Shown piece by piece: positions 1 through 11,669 of a stretch of DNA of 64,000 nucleotides. Both the position numbers and the translations under genes were made by a program. The notes beneath the pieces were generated by a model that was not told the DNA's origin, did no database searches, and was given only the letters and a program-made list of their open reading frames with translations. Each line of letters begins with the position of its first letter. Within the stretch, counting starts at the first letter, position 1. The DNA lies in contig WTXG01000001.1 of the NCBI GenBank assembly GCA_022496185.1, forward strand, positions 124,001-188,000, given 5' to 3'. The stretch is from Multifurca ochricompacta (taxonomy: Eukaryota > Basidiomycota > Agaricomycetes > Russulales > Russulaceae).

Positions 1-2753
1 GTACTGCCGGGTCGCGACTGCAGCGGCTGCAGACCGTGTCCGGGTCGGTTGCTGTTGGGGTCTAGTATATCCATTAATGTCCGGCCAATCGTTCAGTATA
101 CTTGTACGGTGGTCGCCTGATGAGGCGCTGCTGCGGAACTCACGCGATTGCAAAGGCGGCGGCGGCGGCCCGGGATTAAGTTGTTGTGACTCCAAAATAG
201 GAGCAGCTTGCGGCATTGCAAACCCATAATCACCTGGTCCTGATGGGTGTGCAGCCTCGGGAAAGGTGACTGGTTCATTATACCCACTAAAATAGCCATA
301 CGATGACGATGATTGACCAGGTGGAACTGGGAAGTGAGTCGGGGGGAATGAGTGAGGGGGTTCGTTCCAATCCCGAGGTGGCCATGCCGGCTGTACAGTG
401 GCCTGAGGAGACCACAGGCTCGCCGGCTGTGGTAGTGGGGAGTGGTTAGGCATCGGAAGCTGGACGGTAGGTCGTGTGTACGAGCTTGGGCCAATGGGGT
501 CATGTTGCTGATATTGTGAAGGTGGCTGGGGAACTGTCACTTTCTGTCCAGGATACGATGACTGTATTGGCGAGAGACGTGACGGGGCCGGGGCTTGGTT
601 GTGATGCGTCGCCAAGGAAAGTCTGTGTTCAAGAGATGCAGGGGACTGAAAAGAAGTAGCCAGACTTGTTGGGCGAGAACTAAGGGGCACTGGAGGGGCA
701 GCGCCTGGGACATGCTGCGAGGCGGCAGAATCACCTGGCTGCGAGTTGTGTCGCGGAGGGATAGAAGGTGGTGGCCGCGAATCCTGCTGGGCAGGCTCGG
801 GACGCGTTGAGATCGGGTTCTGTGGACCCTGCGTAGTCACGGTTTGTACACCGGGGGTTCCTTCTGCCTCAAGTGAGTAAGGCGGTGGAGGCGCTTCCTC
901 CTTATCCTTGGCTTTATCCGTGGTCTTTAACCAGTCCTCGTACGACTGCCCATCTCCACCTGCGCCGCCACTTCTGCTTCCACTAGCAAGTAAGGACGCT
1001 AAAGAGGGCCGAACTTCGATTTTCGGGTGTGAATGATCCCAATCGCGTAGTTCCTTCTCTGGAAACCGGTCTTCGAGATGACGCTCACGTTTGAGTAGCT
1101 CTGATCCATAGCCCGCGATGCGCATGTACCAATCCGACGGCACGTCGTATCCATCTACATCATACGCGATAAGGGTGAACTTGTTATTTGCGTCATGGGG
1201 GAGGTCGGAATTTTTTGTGATAGCGGGAAGGAATTGTGTGCCTTCATCATATTCGTCCCACATTGCGCCGTAAATTGTACGTACTCCCCATTTGCGAGCA
1301 TTATATATCTGTCTCCATAGGAAGCGCCCGCCCTCGCGTGGTACCCCGTTCCGTGCCCAGTGCCCATTAGACAAGTTGAAACCCTATGTATGCTCGTCAG
1401 CTTTGCTACGACGACGACGACGAAGCGAACATACAGATCCACCCGGATGTACGACTGGTATGTATTCCACGCGCCTCCCGCGTTTCATGGTCCAATCGGC
1501 TATGAACATTACATCGCCCTGAATGCGATCCTCTGCAAAGGCATCTGCGCTGCTCTGGTCTGAATACCGCCCGACAGTCCAAGGCGAGATGGCATCAAAT
1601 GATTGCATCCAGGCAGTGACAAACTCCGGGTTGCTGTCCGCGTCCGAATCGGAAGTGCGCCAGTGAGCGGGGGTGCCAGCGACGAGGTATGCACCTCCAG
1701 GCGTTGAGTTCCGGAAGAAGAATGTCAACGCACGTACTTGAGCAGGCGTATGCTTGCTGTCCTTGAAGCCGAGGCCTTAGATGAACGACGTCATCAATCA
1801 GATGGGTGGCGACAATGGGCTAGAAGGGCTGCGCACCCCAGATGGCGATCACGGGTTTTCCGTCCTCTCGTAAGTAATTCGGGCTGTTCAATACGCGCTT
1901 TTCTTGCAATAGATGATACCAGTCCGCCTCGATGATCTCCTGGACACGATCTGGCTGAACACCAGTAACGTCGTACCTGATGGAGGATGTAAGAGAGATG
2001 TGTTTGGAGTGTCCAGAGAACAGGCGCCGACGTATATGCTCACATGATGGCATAAACTCGACCTTCTCTTTCGGCTGCCCTTTGAACGTGGTCGCCAACC
2101 TCATCGCGAATACGTCTGTTTCCATCATTACCCCCACTCGCGATATCACATAACCCAAGGAAACGTTGAAGAAACACCCCATCCACGCCGTTCTCGGCCA
2201 TCCAATGGAAGTGTCTAGACGATGTAATCAGGACAGTACACGTTGACATAATAGATGACGCAAACTTTTGCACTGTCTTGGGATTACGTGAAGAGAACAG
2301 GTAGGCCTGTTTGCCGTCCTTGTGCTTGAACCCTGGGGCGGCAAAGAGCTCTTCCGGAGAGTATTGCGAGGTGTCGGGCCAGTAGTCCATGTTTGGTGCC
2401 CCACCATCAGGGACCGGGTAGGTAAACCAGTGTATCCAACCGTGATGTCCTTATGGAAGAAAAGGGGTCAATTAAAATATTAGATTACACAGATGCAGGA
2501 GGTTTGTGCTTGCCTGGTCCAACAGGTTCACCATCCCCGTGACAGTAGAACCTGGATTAAGAGATGTGAGATGTAAGCGAGTCAGGATTGGCTACGCGTA
2601 CCATCCTTGGTACCCTACGAGACATTTGTTCTTAATAGTCATTGGATTAGCACTTAGAGAGAGGTTATGATGATTTTTTAAGGATATATAAAAGTTGGCA
2701 TACCGAAGAATATTGCTATCAACGGAGAGCGCTAGATTGACTGGCGCGTTCAT
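1..2753 (-). CDS. GH99/GH71-like glycosidase with long Pro-rich C-terminal tail (partial, runs off left edge)
   Basis: The catalytic part resembles the fungal GH99/GH71-like family often labelled xylosidase/arabinosidase: a GYQGW motif, then YCHGDGEPVGP, GWIHWFTYPVPDGG, and DYWPDTSQY, with a later WDEYDEGTQF stretch that is typical of the acidic active-site region. The specific sugar substrate is not deducible. The reading frame can be followed through about seven introns (for example GW/FYC near 2.59 kb, a GC-AG intron after VGP near 2.51 kb, WG/LGF near 1.8 kb, GGS/GFN near 1.4 kb). From about 1.0 kb leftwards the protein becomes a several-hundred-residue Pro/Gln/Ser-rich, apparently disordered tail that stays open to base 1. 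Start is uncertain: ATG at 2753 does not splice cleanly in frame to the GYQGW exon, and an ATG at about 2.64 kb (MTIKNKC) is an alternative. One junction near 2.22 kb (KTVQ/HFHWM) appears one base short. Confidence 0.75.
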
Positions 2754-2885
2754 GTTGGAGGAGAAGGACGAGTTACGAGTTGGTGAGGAGGTAGAAAGAA
2801 AGTCAAAGGGACTGTGACTGAACTTACTTATACTTACTATATCGGGTCGGAGTAAAGTACACACCCTGAACCCCTTCACCCTTCA

Positions 2886-3754
2886 ATGATAATGGAATCG
2901 ATTGCTGAAGGGCTTGCCCAGGTCTTAGTTCAAAAATTGACCTAGTAAGCCCTATTTCTCACTCATTATAGTCATCCTCACTTCACGGGGGTTCAAAGCA
3001 TCCCCCTTGATACCCGTCTATTGGTAGGTATTGCTGGCATACCTGCTTCGGGGAAATCCACATTGGCGGTGTTGGTCGCCAGCAAAACCAACCAATTGTT
3101 GTATGAGTCACATCGCCAATCGGGCTCCGCCTCAACTCCTGATTCAGCTCTCTTGAATCACTCGAGAGCTATTATCGTTGGTCTCGATGGCTGGCACTTA
3201 ACGCGTGTCCAGCTTGATGCCTTGCCAGACCCCAAGCTCGCTCATGACAGACGGGGCGCTCACTGGACCTTTGATAGTCATGGCTATGTCTCATTTATTC
3301 GTAAACTGCGAGAACCAGTATCACCCGATGCACCTACAATCACTGCCCCATCCTTCGATCACGCCCTCAAAGATCCTACTCCTCACAACATCACCATCTT
3401 GCCTGAACACAGGATCGTAATTATAGAAGGGCTTTACACATTTCTCTCACTTTCTCCTTGGGATGAAGCAGGAAAGCTTTTGGACGAGAGATGGCTTGTT
3501 AAGGTGGACCCAACAGTCGCATCCGATAGGATCGTGAAGCGGCATGTCGCAAGCGGAATCACCAAGGACTTGGAGGAGGCGCGTTGGCGGTCCACAGAAA
3601 ATGACACCCCTAGTTTGTATCATTTCTAATCAGGCGACTACGGCCTCATCACTAACTCTGCTGATAAACAGACGGCCTATTCTTGCTGAGTAACTCATTA
3701 GAGCCGACGCGTTACATTGAGAGCGTAGATGACCCGAAATATGCGTTGCAATAG
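2886..3754 (+). CDS. P-loop kinase of the phosphoribulokinase/uridine kinase family (YFH7/pantothenate-kinase-like)
   Basis: A Walker A motif GIPASGKST follows VGIAG. Downstream lies GLDGWHLTR, then RRGAHWTFD, the signature pattern of the PRK/URK-like small-molecule kinases, and a late VDP...RIVKRHVASGI lid-like segment. The family phosphorylates nucleosides or related alcohols with ATP; the actual substrate cannot be read here. Proposed exons are 2886-2944, 2972-3612 and 3672-3754. The last splice (GT at 3613, AG at 3671) restores the frame to end ...NSLEPTRYIESVDDPKYALQ. The first intron would be only 27 nt (2945-2971) but joins the frames exactly (KLT-Y-HPHFTG). The start could be ATG 2886 or 2892. 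It lies head-to-head with the GH99-like gene, about 130 bp apart, so the two may share a promoter region. Confidence 0.8.
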
Positions 3755-6700
3755 CTCGAATACCCTTTGCGGCTTTCATGCGAGCAAGTGACGCATCTAT
3801 GTCCCAACTTTCCTGATAGTTGCCACCAGCACTTCCGGAAATCCGACTCGGTGTGCGGCTAGTTTCCAACTGCGTGCCTTCGGAAACTCAACTCTTGTCA
3901 GTCCTCGGTCGCATGTAATTATAGATTTGCAGATCTAGTTGATGTATTTTGCAAGAAGTCGTGCAAGTCGCAGTTTTCGACGTTGCTAAAATTTTGGCGC
4001 TAGGGTTCCGACGGCCTCGTTCTTACTGCTCACTGCACGCAACCTCTGCCTATTGGTCACCCATCGTAGGCGTGGGCACGCTGACAGCGGGCAGATCTGG
4101 CAAAGCCTTCTTTGGAGTAGTCAACAAGCTGTTTCTCATCTTCCCCCAATGCTCGCCAAAAGTACTAGGGACAGCCTCATGGCGCGCTCATGCGCGCAAT
4201 TACTAACCCGAATCTTGCATACCCCCTAGGATACAAAAATACGGAACATATGCATTAACCACCTCCTTTCTGACTCGAGTAGTGTGACTCCAGGATCTGG
4301 AATTTCAGCCATATCTCACTCGTGTCGAACACTCTTTTCGGCACAGCACGGCTGGAAGCGTGTCCTTGCAGTGATTGTGGAGAATTGATATCATTCAGTT
4401 TAGGTCTGCTATGCAGCGCCTCGCAGGGTGTCTTGGTTCATCCCCATATGTTGTTAATTCCACCTCCATTAGTGCACCGACGGTCAAATACCACGGCCAG
4501 GGTGGCGTTGTTCGAGGTGAGTCACTGTTTTTCGGTGACGCAGGTCGATCGTCCTAATGTTAATGGAATTTGAATGTTCTGTACACTGACCTTAATGTCT
4601 TCTCGTCAAGGGACTGTAAGGCTCCAGTGTCACACTGCACTCGGTTCTTCCGTTGCCATTGCCTAAGAGAACAGCCTGCGGTTTGAGTCCAGATGGGTTG
4701 GCATTTTTTTCCCCCGGGTATCGGCCCTAGCTCCAAATCGTCCTACCTGGGTTGTACCGCATGGTCCAACATCAAGTTGATTAATGAGCGTGTCATTTGA
4801 GTTTCGAGCAGTGCATCGGCGTCGCATTAGGGAGCGTCACGGTGAGTTCCTGTGACGGTATCTTTCAACTGAAGTGCATGTCCGTTTATTTATTCTGACC
4901 AATGATGGTCATCTGGTTGAGAACTCTGAGAACGGGGGTCCGAGATCGCAGAGACTTTTCGAGTAACAACAGTAAGAGAAGAAAAAACCACAACTCAGAG
5001 AACAAGAAGAGTCATCATCCCCCCTTCAGAAACTGGGGTCTAAACCGTATCGGTAGCTCCCCCCTATTTTTCGACGACAGCACTGCCTTACACCCGTCCC
5101 TACGATCCGACAGCATTGTCGGCCTCATGTGCGTGCTTCACGTCATCCCCAGCTCGTAGCCAATCTCATTGACGATTTGGCCCCGATACACTCGTGCTCG
5201 GCACGTCTAAGCGATGGTGCTCTCTTCTTGAAGTCTTTGGTATTCCTCATTTAACTCTGCGAGCATCCGGCTTTGCTATGCGCAGCGTGCTTCGCTCGCA
5301 GCTCGGCCTTACTCTTATCAAGGTTGTCAGGAAAATGTCAATCCCCTACCGAGGTCATCATCGGACTTCCCCCAATTAAAGCGGTTAAGGCGTATTTGTA
5401 GACGGGGATAGCGATCACGGAGCATTCTCAAATCACATACTGCGGGGCTTTTCAGACTGGAACTTCATGGGTCTGATACGAGTTACGCCAAGAGATGATT
5501 CCCCGGTCGATGACATTTTGACTGACAACCGAACATCAATATCTGGTAAGATTTGGCCCACGCTCCGCCTGTCGTTGCTTCGGAGGGCATGCTTTGGGGC
5601 TTTTGACCAGATAGTATGGTGGTATCACGCGACGGGGGGAAGAAGAAAGACAGAGAGATATTAAAGCAGTCAAGGAGTTGCCGTCATCCGAATGGGGCTT
5701 CGGATCCTCTGAGCTCATTTGTACAGCTCTTAGTTCGCCGAGAACGCGTTGACAGGCTGACTCAAGTCGCAAGCGCAGACTGGATTGATCGGTAAGAGCC
5801 GCATACCTGGCTCGGCACAAGGAGAGAGCTCTACCCAAGGCGATAATGCGCATCCACACCAGTCCGATACATCGTTAGTCGCTCTCTGTTTTCCGTGTGC
5901 TCGACCAGTGTTATATTAGCGCGTCTACCATTTGACGCGCTTGCTTAAAGAACGCACTGCACACTGAAAACCATGTTCGTATTCCACAATTCTGGCAAGC
6001 GAGAGCGGTGGGGGCGGGGGGAAATGGGTGTTTATCGTATTATCTAATCGCGAGTGATTGCTTATCTCAGCCAGCCAGGAACCGAGAGCGAGAGAAGACA
6101 GAACATATAAAACACCCTCTGTGTGTGTGTGTGAGTCTCAAACCTCAAACCACAAGCCACGACATCTTCCGGATAGGAGAGCATTTTCCTACTCGACATT
6201 CAGTGATAGCAAAGCCTTTTATTCGATCACACCCGACTTGATCGGTTTTGCGGTGCTCCGAGCACACCGTTCTGGTCATAGTAACATCCAGGCCCCGCGG
6301 CGGCAGTAACAATCACCCACAGTTTTTCGAACAAGACAGAGTTAGACCGAGTCGACCGAGTCTCTCCAGAAATAGGTGTTGCGAAAGTTATAATAGCGCG
6401 TTGCCTGGGGACAGCATGGTTTTCTCTCTTTAAGTTGAGTATCGGCTCCGGGTTGGTGGATATCCCAAGCTGGGTTTGGGCACTTTATCTCATTTTGCTT
6501 TTATGACCACACCCTCCGTTCTCATATACTGTACTTCTTTGGCCCAGTCCAGGATAGGTTTAAGTAGATTGCAGAGTTTCAGTTTAACTGCTGAAACAGG
6601 TCGTAGCGCGCGGTAGAAAAAAAAAAACTCCCATTAGGAGTGGAGCTTATCACTCACCACCGACTAGGACAATGGCGCGCCGCGGGACACGTCCGGAACG

Positions 6701-7432
6701 CGGCGGAAAGAGATTGCCTTGCCATGCCATAGGAAGCGGAACATGGGACCGAGTCGGAGTAAGAGGAGATCCTCCCCTCCTAACCGAGTGACGAGCGACA
6801 TTACAATGAACAAAGACAACGAATATATGCGCGCTTGCTGTCACTTTCAGTGGCATTGAAGGACTCATGATGTGCATACATGCATTACATGACTTGGGCA
6901 AGTCCTGGCATTCTTCTCTTCCCACCTTTATTCTTTCCTTTCCTTTCCTTTCCTTTCCTCTATTCTCCGTTTCGTTGCTCCAGTGGGACTGTCAAGGCGT
7001 CAATAACCCTTTTTTTTTTTTTCTCACTGTACGACACACGTCAGTCAAAGTGATACCTTGAATGCAACTATTTTTAAACAACCCATTGGGGAGTGCTCGG
7101 TCATATTGGAGATGAGAGGTCACAGTAAGTGAATACTCGAAAACGAAAACGACTCAACCATCATACGCTTGAATAAAGTTGGATCACCAGGCTCGGGCTA
7201 GACCTCGAAGTTGTTAATACAGACTAGCCATAGACCTTCGGGGCAGTCACTGCCCACGATGTCCGGGCCCAGACAGTGAATTCCATTTGTATATGAATCT
7301 ATTCGGATCACCTGTCATATTCTCCTCCCCACCCTCCCTCCCTCCCCATTCTCGGGGACTGCATCCTTCCAGCTCACTTCTCTTAACCCTCGATTTGAGC
7401 TACACCTGAGCGCATACATTAGAAAAAAACGG
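3755..7432. other. gene-poor stretch, no recognisable gene
   Basis: Only short overlapping open frames occur, none with a recognisable domain or a consistent splice pattern. It holds simple-sequence tracts: a GT run near 6.12 kb, an A run near 6.62 kb, (TTTCC)n near 6.94-6.96 kb and a T run near 7.01 kb. The last 100 bp upstream of the monooxygenase start are pyrimidine-rich (CCCTCCCTCC near 7.33 kb), as expected for a fungal promoter. Confidence 0.5.
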
Positions 7433-8906
7433 ATGGCCAAAGTAATCATCGTAGGCTGCGGTGTAGCTGGCCCAGCTCTTGCTATATTTCTCAAGCAGCT
7501 TGGGTTCAACCCCGTCATTTACGAACGGACTAAGGGTTTTGCCGATGCTGGTCTCAGCCTCTTGTTTGTCCCCCAGTGAGCGTCAGCACATTCCCTTCCT
7601 CTGACGTCCGGAAAGATTACAGCCTAACGGACTGAAAGTCCTCTCTCTTCTACCTGGCCTCTTCGCGGCGCTTCCGGGAAAGAACATCGTTTCAATGAGT
7701 TCATACTCCACCCTAGAGGAGGATCCGGGGCTTCTAGGAAAGAACGATGTACCCGCTGACATGCCCGAGGCGTTTGGCTATCCGATGCGGGGTGTTCGGC
7801 GCACGGAGCTGATACGGCTACTTATCAACACCGCGGAGGCGCAAGGAATTTCGATTCGCTGGGGTCACCGTCTGAGCAATGTCGAACAGAATGAGGCGGG
7901 CGTAACAGCTACGTTTTCGAACGGGTTTTCTGATACCGGTGCCTTTCTCGTGGGTTGTGATGGTCTTCACAGCGCAACCCGGGCGGCTCTCTTTGGCGAG
8001 GAACCAACCACTTTCCTCGAGTTGACACAGGTGCGTGGTTTATGTTCGATGTTCACCGACCCTGGTGTATCCCGTATTTTTAGACGGGTGGCATTAGTCC
8101 CACCCCGAGCGACATGCTAGACCATGCATACGTAATCAACTGGTGCGGCAATGGGGCACACATGATGGCATATCCTATTTCCGATACCCACACTTCTTGG
8201 GCGTATGTTTCATCAGTCACTATTTCGAGGCCCCTTTAACTTCTTAATAGCATTACCCTTCGTGAGGGAGAAGGGAGGGAAACCTGGCGTGCAGTCGATC
8301 AACATGAGGCAGAGACGATCAAGAGGAGTTCGATCGCGCAGTGGGGATTTGGAGCATCCGAACTTATCAAAACTGCAGAAAAAATTGTGAAGGTATGCCT
8401 GACGCAGCCTTGGCAAAGTTAACACGCACTCATTCCATGTTTCTGTAGTTTGGCCTGTATGATCGTCCTGAATTGCATTCTTGGCACAAAGGGCGTATTG
8501 TGCTCCTAGGAGACGCTGCACACCCAACCCCTCCGGTATGTTTGCGCGTTAACACGCGCCCGAGTAGCATTCCTCATGCAAAGGACAGCATCTTGGTCAA
8601 GGCGCAAACCAGACATTCGAAGACATTTATCACTTGACGCGTTTGCTTGGCGCTCATCCTGGCGCTGCGGAAGACAGTGCTGCCTTGGATATGGTATTCA
8701 CGCAATACGAGCAGGAGCGTATACCGCGATCTGTCATGTTAATCAATACTGCGCGGACACAGGGCGAGCGCAGGGTCTCGGAGGGCGTCGAGGCATGTTT
8801 AGCACGCAATCAGGGGGTGCGTGCCTTCATGTCAGATGAGGGTGTCATGGCCCTTTACGCGGAGTTGTATGGTGACCTAGTGGAAAACCGTACTGCGTCG
8901 TTGTGA
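7433..8906 (+). CDS. FAD-dependent aromatic-type monooxygenase (salicylate hydroxylase-like)
   Basis: The protein opens MAKVIIVGCGVAGPALA, the dinucleotide-binding GxGxxG variant that holds the ADP part of FAD. The DG motif appears as GCDGLHSATR, and the second FAD-binding GD motif as GRIVLLGDAAHPTPP, followed by GQGANQTFEDIYHL. This order and a length of about 400 residues fit group A flavoprotein monooxygenases, which hydroxylate aromatic or polyketide-like substrates with NAD(P)H and O2. The substrate is unknown. Five introns were placed: 7576-7615 (40 nt), one after LELTQ (starting near 8031), one after HTSWA (near 8203-8250), one after EKIVK (near 8393-8449), and one splitting HPTPP/HLGQG (near 8536-8590). 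All keep the frame open with GT-AG ends. There is no signal peptide, so it is presumably intracellular. No biosynthetic partner gene is adjacent. Confidence 0.88.
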
Positions 8907-9337
8907 TGGTCGTCAACCTAGAGATCATAGGACTCTACGGTGGGCGAGTTATCCGAGAGGGTCCACGCCAAAAAAAGGTCACTTGTCCTTGTCTCAGCCT
9001 GAGGTATGGTGGAATCTTGACTCCTTTGATTGCACGCACCCACTAGAATATTCGGGTGTTCAGGTATACTACTCGTACGAATCATTCTTCTAATACTTGA
9101 AAAAAGAGGTGTCCGCGTATTGTTCAGTATGATTGATTGTCAGGACAACCCAGCAGGGGATTTAGATATACATTACGGTTACCCGAAAATTATTCAGTCA
9201 CGACGTGCAATGGTCACTCCGAGGGGAATGCAGTGAAGTATTATGAGTGGAGAGAAGGAATTAAATGCTACCGCAATGCCATCCTTCGTGTGCTGCCCAG
9301 AAAGTGGGTGTCGAATGTCGAATGTCGAATAAGACAC
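8907..9337. other. intergenic, tandem TCGAATG triplet before LTR copy 1
   Basis: No gene seen. A short direct repeat (TCGAATG, three copies, 9311-9329) abuts the left end of the LTR-like element. The last four bases before the element are ACAC. Confidence 0.5.
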
Positions 9338-9795
9338 TGTAAGGATGGCTCGGGCGTTGAGATATCACCTCACCTCTCCCTGAATTAAGAGCGAGCACTT
9401 AAGATCTAGTTTCGTATATCTTATTCTTTATATCTTTATTGCATTCCGGGCCGCATGCCCGTCCATTCCTTCACTACCTCCCCGTCTACACCTCTCCGCC
9501 TTTATTGCCTGGCTTCATCTCATTTGTCTCCTTTATAACCGAATTCACCTTCTTTCTGCTTCATAACCAGGTCTCTCTGCAAGTATATAAGGGTACATAC
9601 AATGCTTGTCGTAGACCAGCCAGTGAGCCACCAGAAGCAGAAATCAAACGGCATTTCGCAACAGTTCAAGCACGATACACTCTCCTTTGAAGTCTTAGAT
9701 ATCTCTGAGACTCCTTCATCGCTCTCTTCCACCTTTCTATCTCTCTCCTCTCAGGAACACTTTGCCTCGCACTCACCGTGGATTAGATCCGTACA
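9338..9795 (+). mobile_element. solo LTR-like element, copy 1
   Basis: The element begins TGTAAGGATGG and ends GATCCGTACA, giving the TG...CA (TGTA...TACA) ends of LTR retrotransposons. It holds a TATATAA box at 9584-9590 followed by GGGTACATACA. Most of it is repeated in the same orientation at 11670-12223. Its right side is followed by CTCAC (9796-9800), which matches the five bases just left of copy 2. No retroviral-type protein domains lie between the copies; the interior is KEP1 and HAD gene fragments. Confidence 0.6.
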
Positions 9796-10119
9796 CTCAC
9801 CTTGAAATACAAAAAAGAGAGATGGGGGATGTACTGGTCTTCAGGTTGGTAAGCCAGTCGCCTCCCATGGCCCTCAGTCACGGCAATGATCCCATCAAAA
9901 CCGTATTTGCTTCCAAACTGATCCCAGGCAGCCAATACCCCGGGTGTAGAGTCGATGAGCGTGTTGGCGTGTCACGTCAAGTATCGTCCTGGCAGTACTG
10001 CGACGACAGCTCACCCATCCGTGTCAAAGAGTACCTAACAGTGATTTATTGTGTGTACGACCCTTGAATTAGTTGATTTGGAACTATTCACCGTACTCAC
10101 CGCGCCTGATTGTGGGCAT
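9796..10119 (-). pseudogene. HAD phosphatase relic, 5' part
   Basis: Read on the minus strand from the ATG at 10119, this is a close copy of the first three exons of the intact HAD gene at 18.1 kb: MPTI-like start, a first intron, the LFD-DG motif-I exon (with the Met of FDMDG changed to Thr), a second intron, then the TLIDSTPGVLAAWDQF region. After the match to GRRL it degenerates and is cut at 9796 by the LTR-like element. It cannot make a phosphatase. Confidence 0.75.
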
Positions 10120-10295
10120 CTTGTTAGTAATGTGGCCAGGGGAAGATAAGTGCACCACAGGTTATATAAAGCCCTTGCGGTTCATCATTCTCATTTCCTT
10201 AGTTTCTTTAGAACTCTCAACAGCCTGGTGTTGTTGCCAATACATTCCTTCATATTCGACCGACCTGGTGTCAGCACTTTCCATTCATTCCTATC
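10120..10295. promoter_or_regulatory. divergent promoter region of KEP1 and the HAD relic
   Basis: The spacer contains TATATAAA at 10163-10170 on the plus strand, about 125 bp before the KEP1 ATG, and is closely similar to the reverse complement of the KEP3/HAD spacer at 17867-18085. The similarity includes the pyrimidine-rich leader and the segment TTGTTGCCAATACATTCC. Confidence 0.6.
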
Positions 10296-11328
10296 ATGAA
10301 GTTCATTGCTCTAGTTTCCATTGCTCTTGCCACCTCAACCTTCGCCCTTCCCCTGCCCGAGAGCGGCCTTGGTGAGTGTGACATCTAGCTTGTTCTACTT
10401 CATCCTGCTTATGACATATCTAGACCTTGATGCAAGGGCACATCCCGGCGGCTCCAAGAGCGGTGGCAAATCTTTTCTGTCCGAGATTAAGGGTGAAATC
10501 GGTTCCCTCACCTCCGGAAAACAGACCGTTTCTGGATCCTCCAACCATGGGCCGATTAGTCAAGTGCCCTCCAACCAGAGACCGCCGCCCTCCAAGCCGC
10601 CAAAAAAATCTGGAGGCAAGACCAGGCGGGCACAACCTAGCGGCTCCGAGAACATTGGCAGATCTTTTCTCTCTTCAATTGCGGGCAAGTTAGAGGGTGA
10701 CCTCACCTCCGGCCCACACATCAAGACTGGATCTTCCAACCCTGCGCCGATTGGTACACTGCCCTCCTCCAACCATAGGCCGTCGATAAAATTTGGAGGC
10801 AGGCTCAGGCGGGCACTCCGGGACGTCAGCCGTGATGAGAGCGAAGTCCTTGATGCAAGGGCACATCCCGGCGGTTCCAAAGGCGGTGGCAAATCTTTTC
10901 TGTCCGAGATAAAGGGTGAAATCGGTTCCCTCACCTCCGGAAAACAGACCATTTCTGGATCCTCCAACCATGGGCCGATTAGTCAAGTGCCCTCCAACCA
11001 GAGACCGCCCCCCTCTAAGCCGCCGAAAAAATCTGGAGGCAAGACCAGGCGGGCACTCCGGGACGTCAGCCGTGATGAGAGCGAAGTCCTTGATGCAAGG
11101 GCACATCCCGGCGGTTCCAAAGGCGGTGGCAAATCTTTTCTGTCCGAGATTAAGGGTGAAATCGGTTCCCTCACCTCCGGAAAACAGACAGTTTCTGGAT
11201 CCTCCAACCATGGGCCGATTAGTCAAGTGCCCTCCAACCAGAGACCGCCCCCCTCCAAGCCGCCAAAAAAATCCGGAGGCAAGACCAGGCGGGCACTCCG
11301 GGACGTCAGCCGTGATGAGAGCGATTAA
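10296..11328 (+). CDS. KEP1: secreted repeat protein with Kex2-type sites (candidate peptide precursor)
   Basis: Exons 10296-10371 and 10424-11328 with a 52-nt GT-AG intron give about 326 residues. The N-terminus MKFIALVSIALATSTFALP is a clear signal peptide. The rest has no cysteine and consists of four cassettes: three of type A (LDARAHPGGSK...SFLSEIKGEIGSLTSG... SSNHGPISQVPSN...) and one of type B (ENIGRSFLSSIAGK...GSSNPAPIGTLPSSN). Each ends in a dibasic site, KTRR or RLRR, followed by Ala. Dibasic sites after basic residues are the usual targets of the Golgi protease Kex2, so release of about 70-residue cationic Gly/Ser/Pro-rich peptides is inferred, not shown. The last two A cassettes are a nearly identical 240-bp tandem repeat. 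The tail ALRDVSRDESD also ends KEP3, and KEP2 with one change. Function unknown; the closest described concept is the fungal Kex2-processed repeat proteins. Confidence 0.85.
10846..11325 (+). repeat. two 240-bp tandem coding repeats inside KEP1
   Basis: Units 10846-11085 and 11086-11325 are in register (80 codons each) and differ at only a handful of positions. The nearly identical sequence points to a recent unequal crossover or replication-slippage event. Confidence 0.9.
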
Positions 11329-11669
11329 GCAGCGCTACATACGGTGTACGGCATGGGTGATTGTAGTGACGTAGGTCGTAGTGGGCAACGACACATGTGT
11401 GCGCGCGACTTATTTGCTTTAAAGGTATATACATCCGTGGCTCGTTTTGGCGTGTGGTTGTGATTGAGAGGAGGGTTGGGAGAGGAAAGGAATCGAAGGG
11501 TAAGGGGTAGGTGAACTATACTACATACGCTACATACGTGTAAGCCAAATGATAGTAGTGAGCTGAGCAAACACTATCGTACCGGGAAGCGTCATTGGAC
11601 CGCCCCCGATCCAAAGCGTACAATGACGACTTTGCAAACAGTGACGAGCAATAAAAAAACATCCCTCAC
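11329..11669 (-). pseudogene. HAD phosphatase relic, middle part
   Basis: On the minus strand it matches the exon of the intact HAD gene that encodes AAIVRFEEAVIEGGPIPLPGA, but frames are broken and the segment is compressed. It continues to a short match of the exon encoding VYTPKAL and then meets the KEP1 stop codon. It ends at CTCAC next to LTR copy 2. Confidence 0.7.

Noticed and set aside
9602..9805. Small open frame MLVVDQPVSHQKQ after a TATA box
   Set aside because: It lies inside the LTR-like element; the second LTR copy interrupts it with an extra stretch and stop codons, so it is more likely the LTR promoter region than a gene.
10427..11226. Long overlapping open frames on both strands inside KEP1
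   Set aside because: They arise because the tandem repeat avoids stops in several frames; only the frame with the signal peptide and shared intron is conserved in KEP2 and KEP3.
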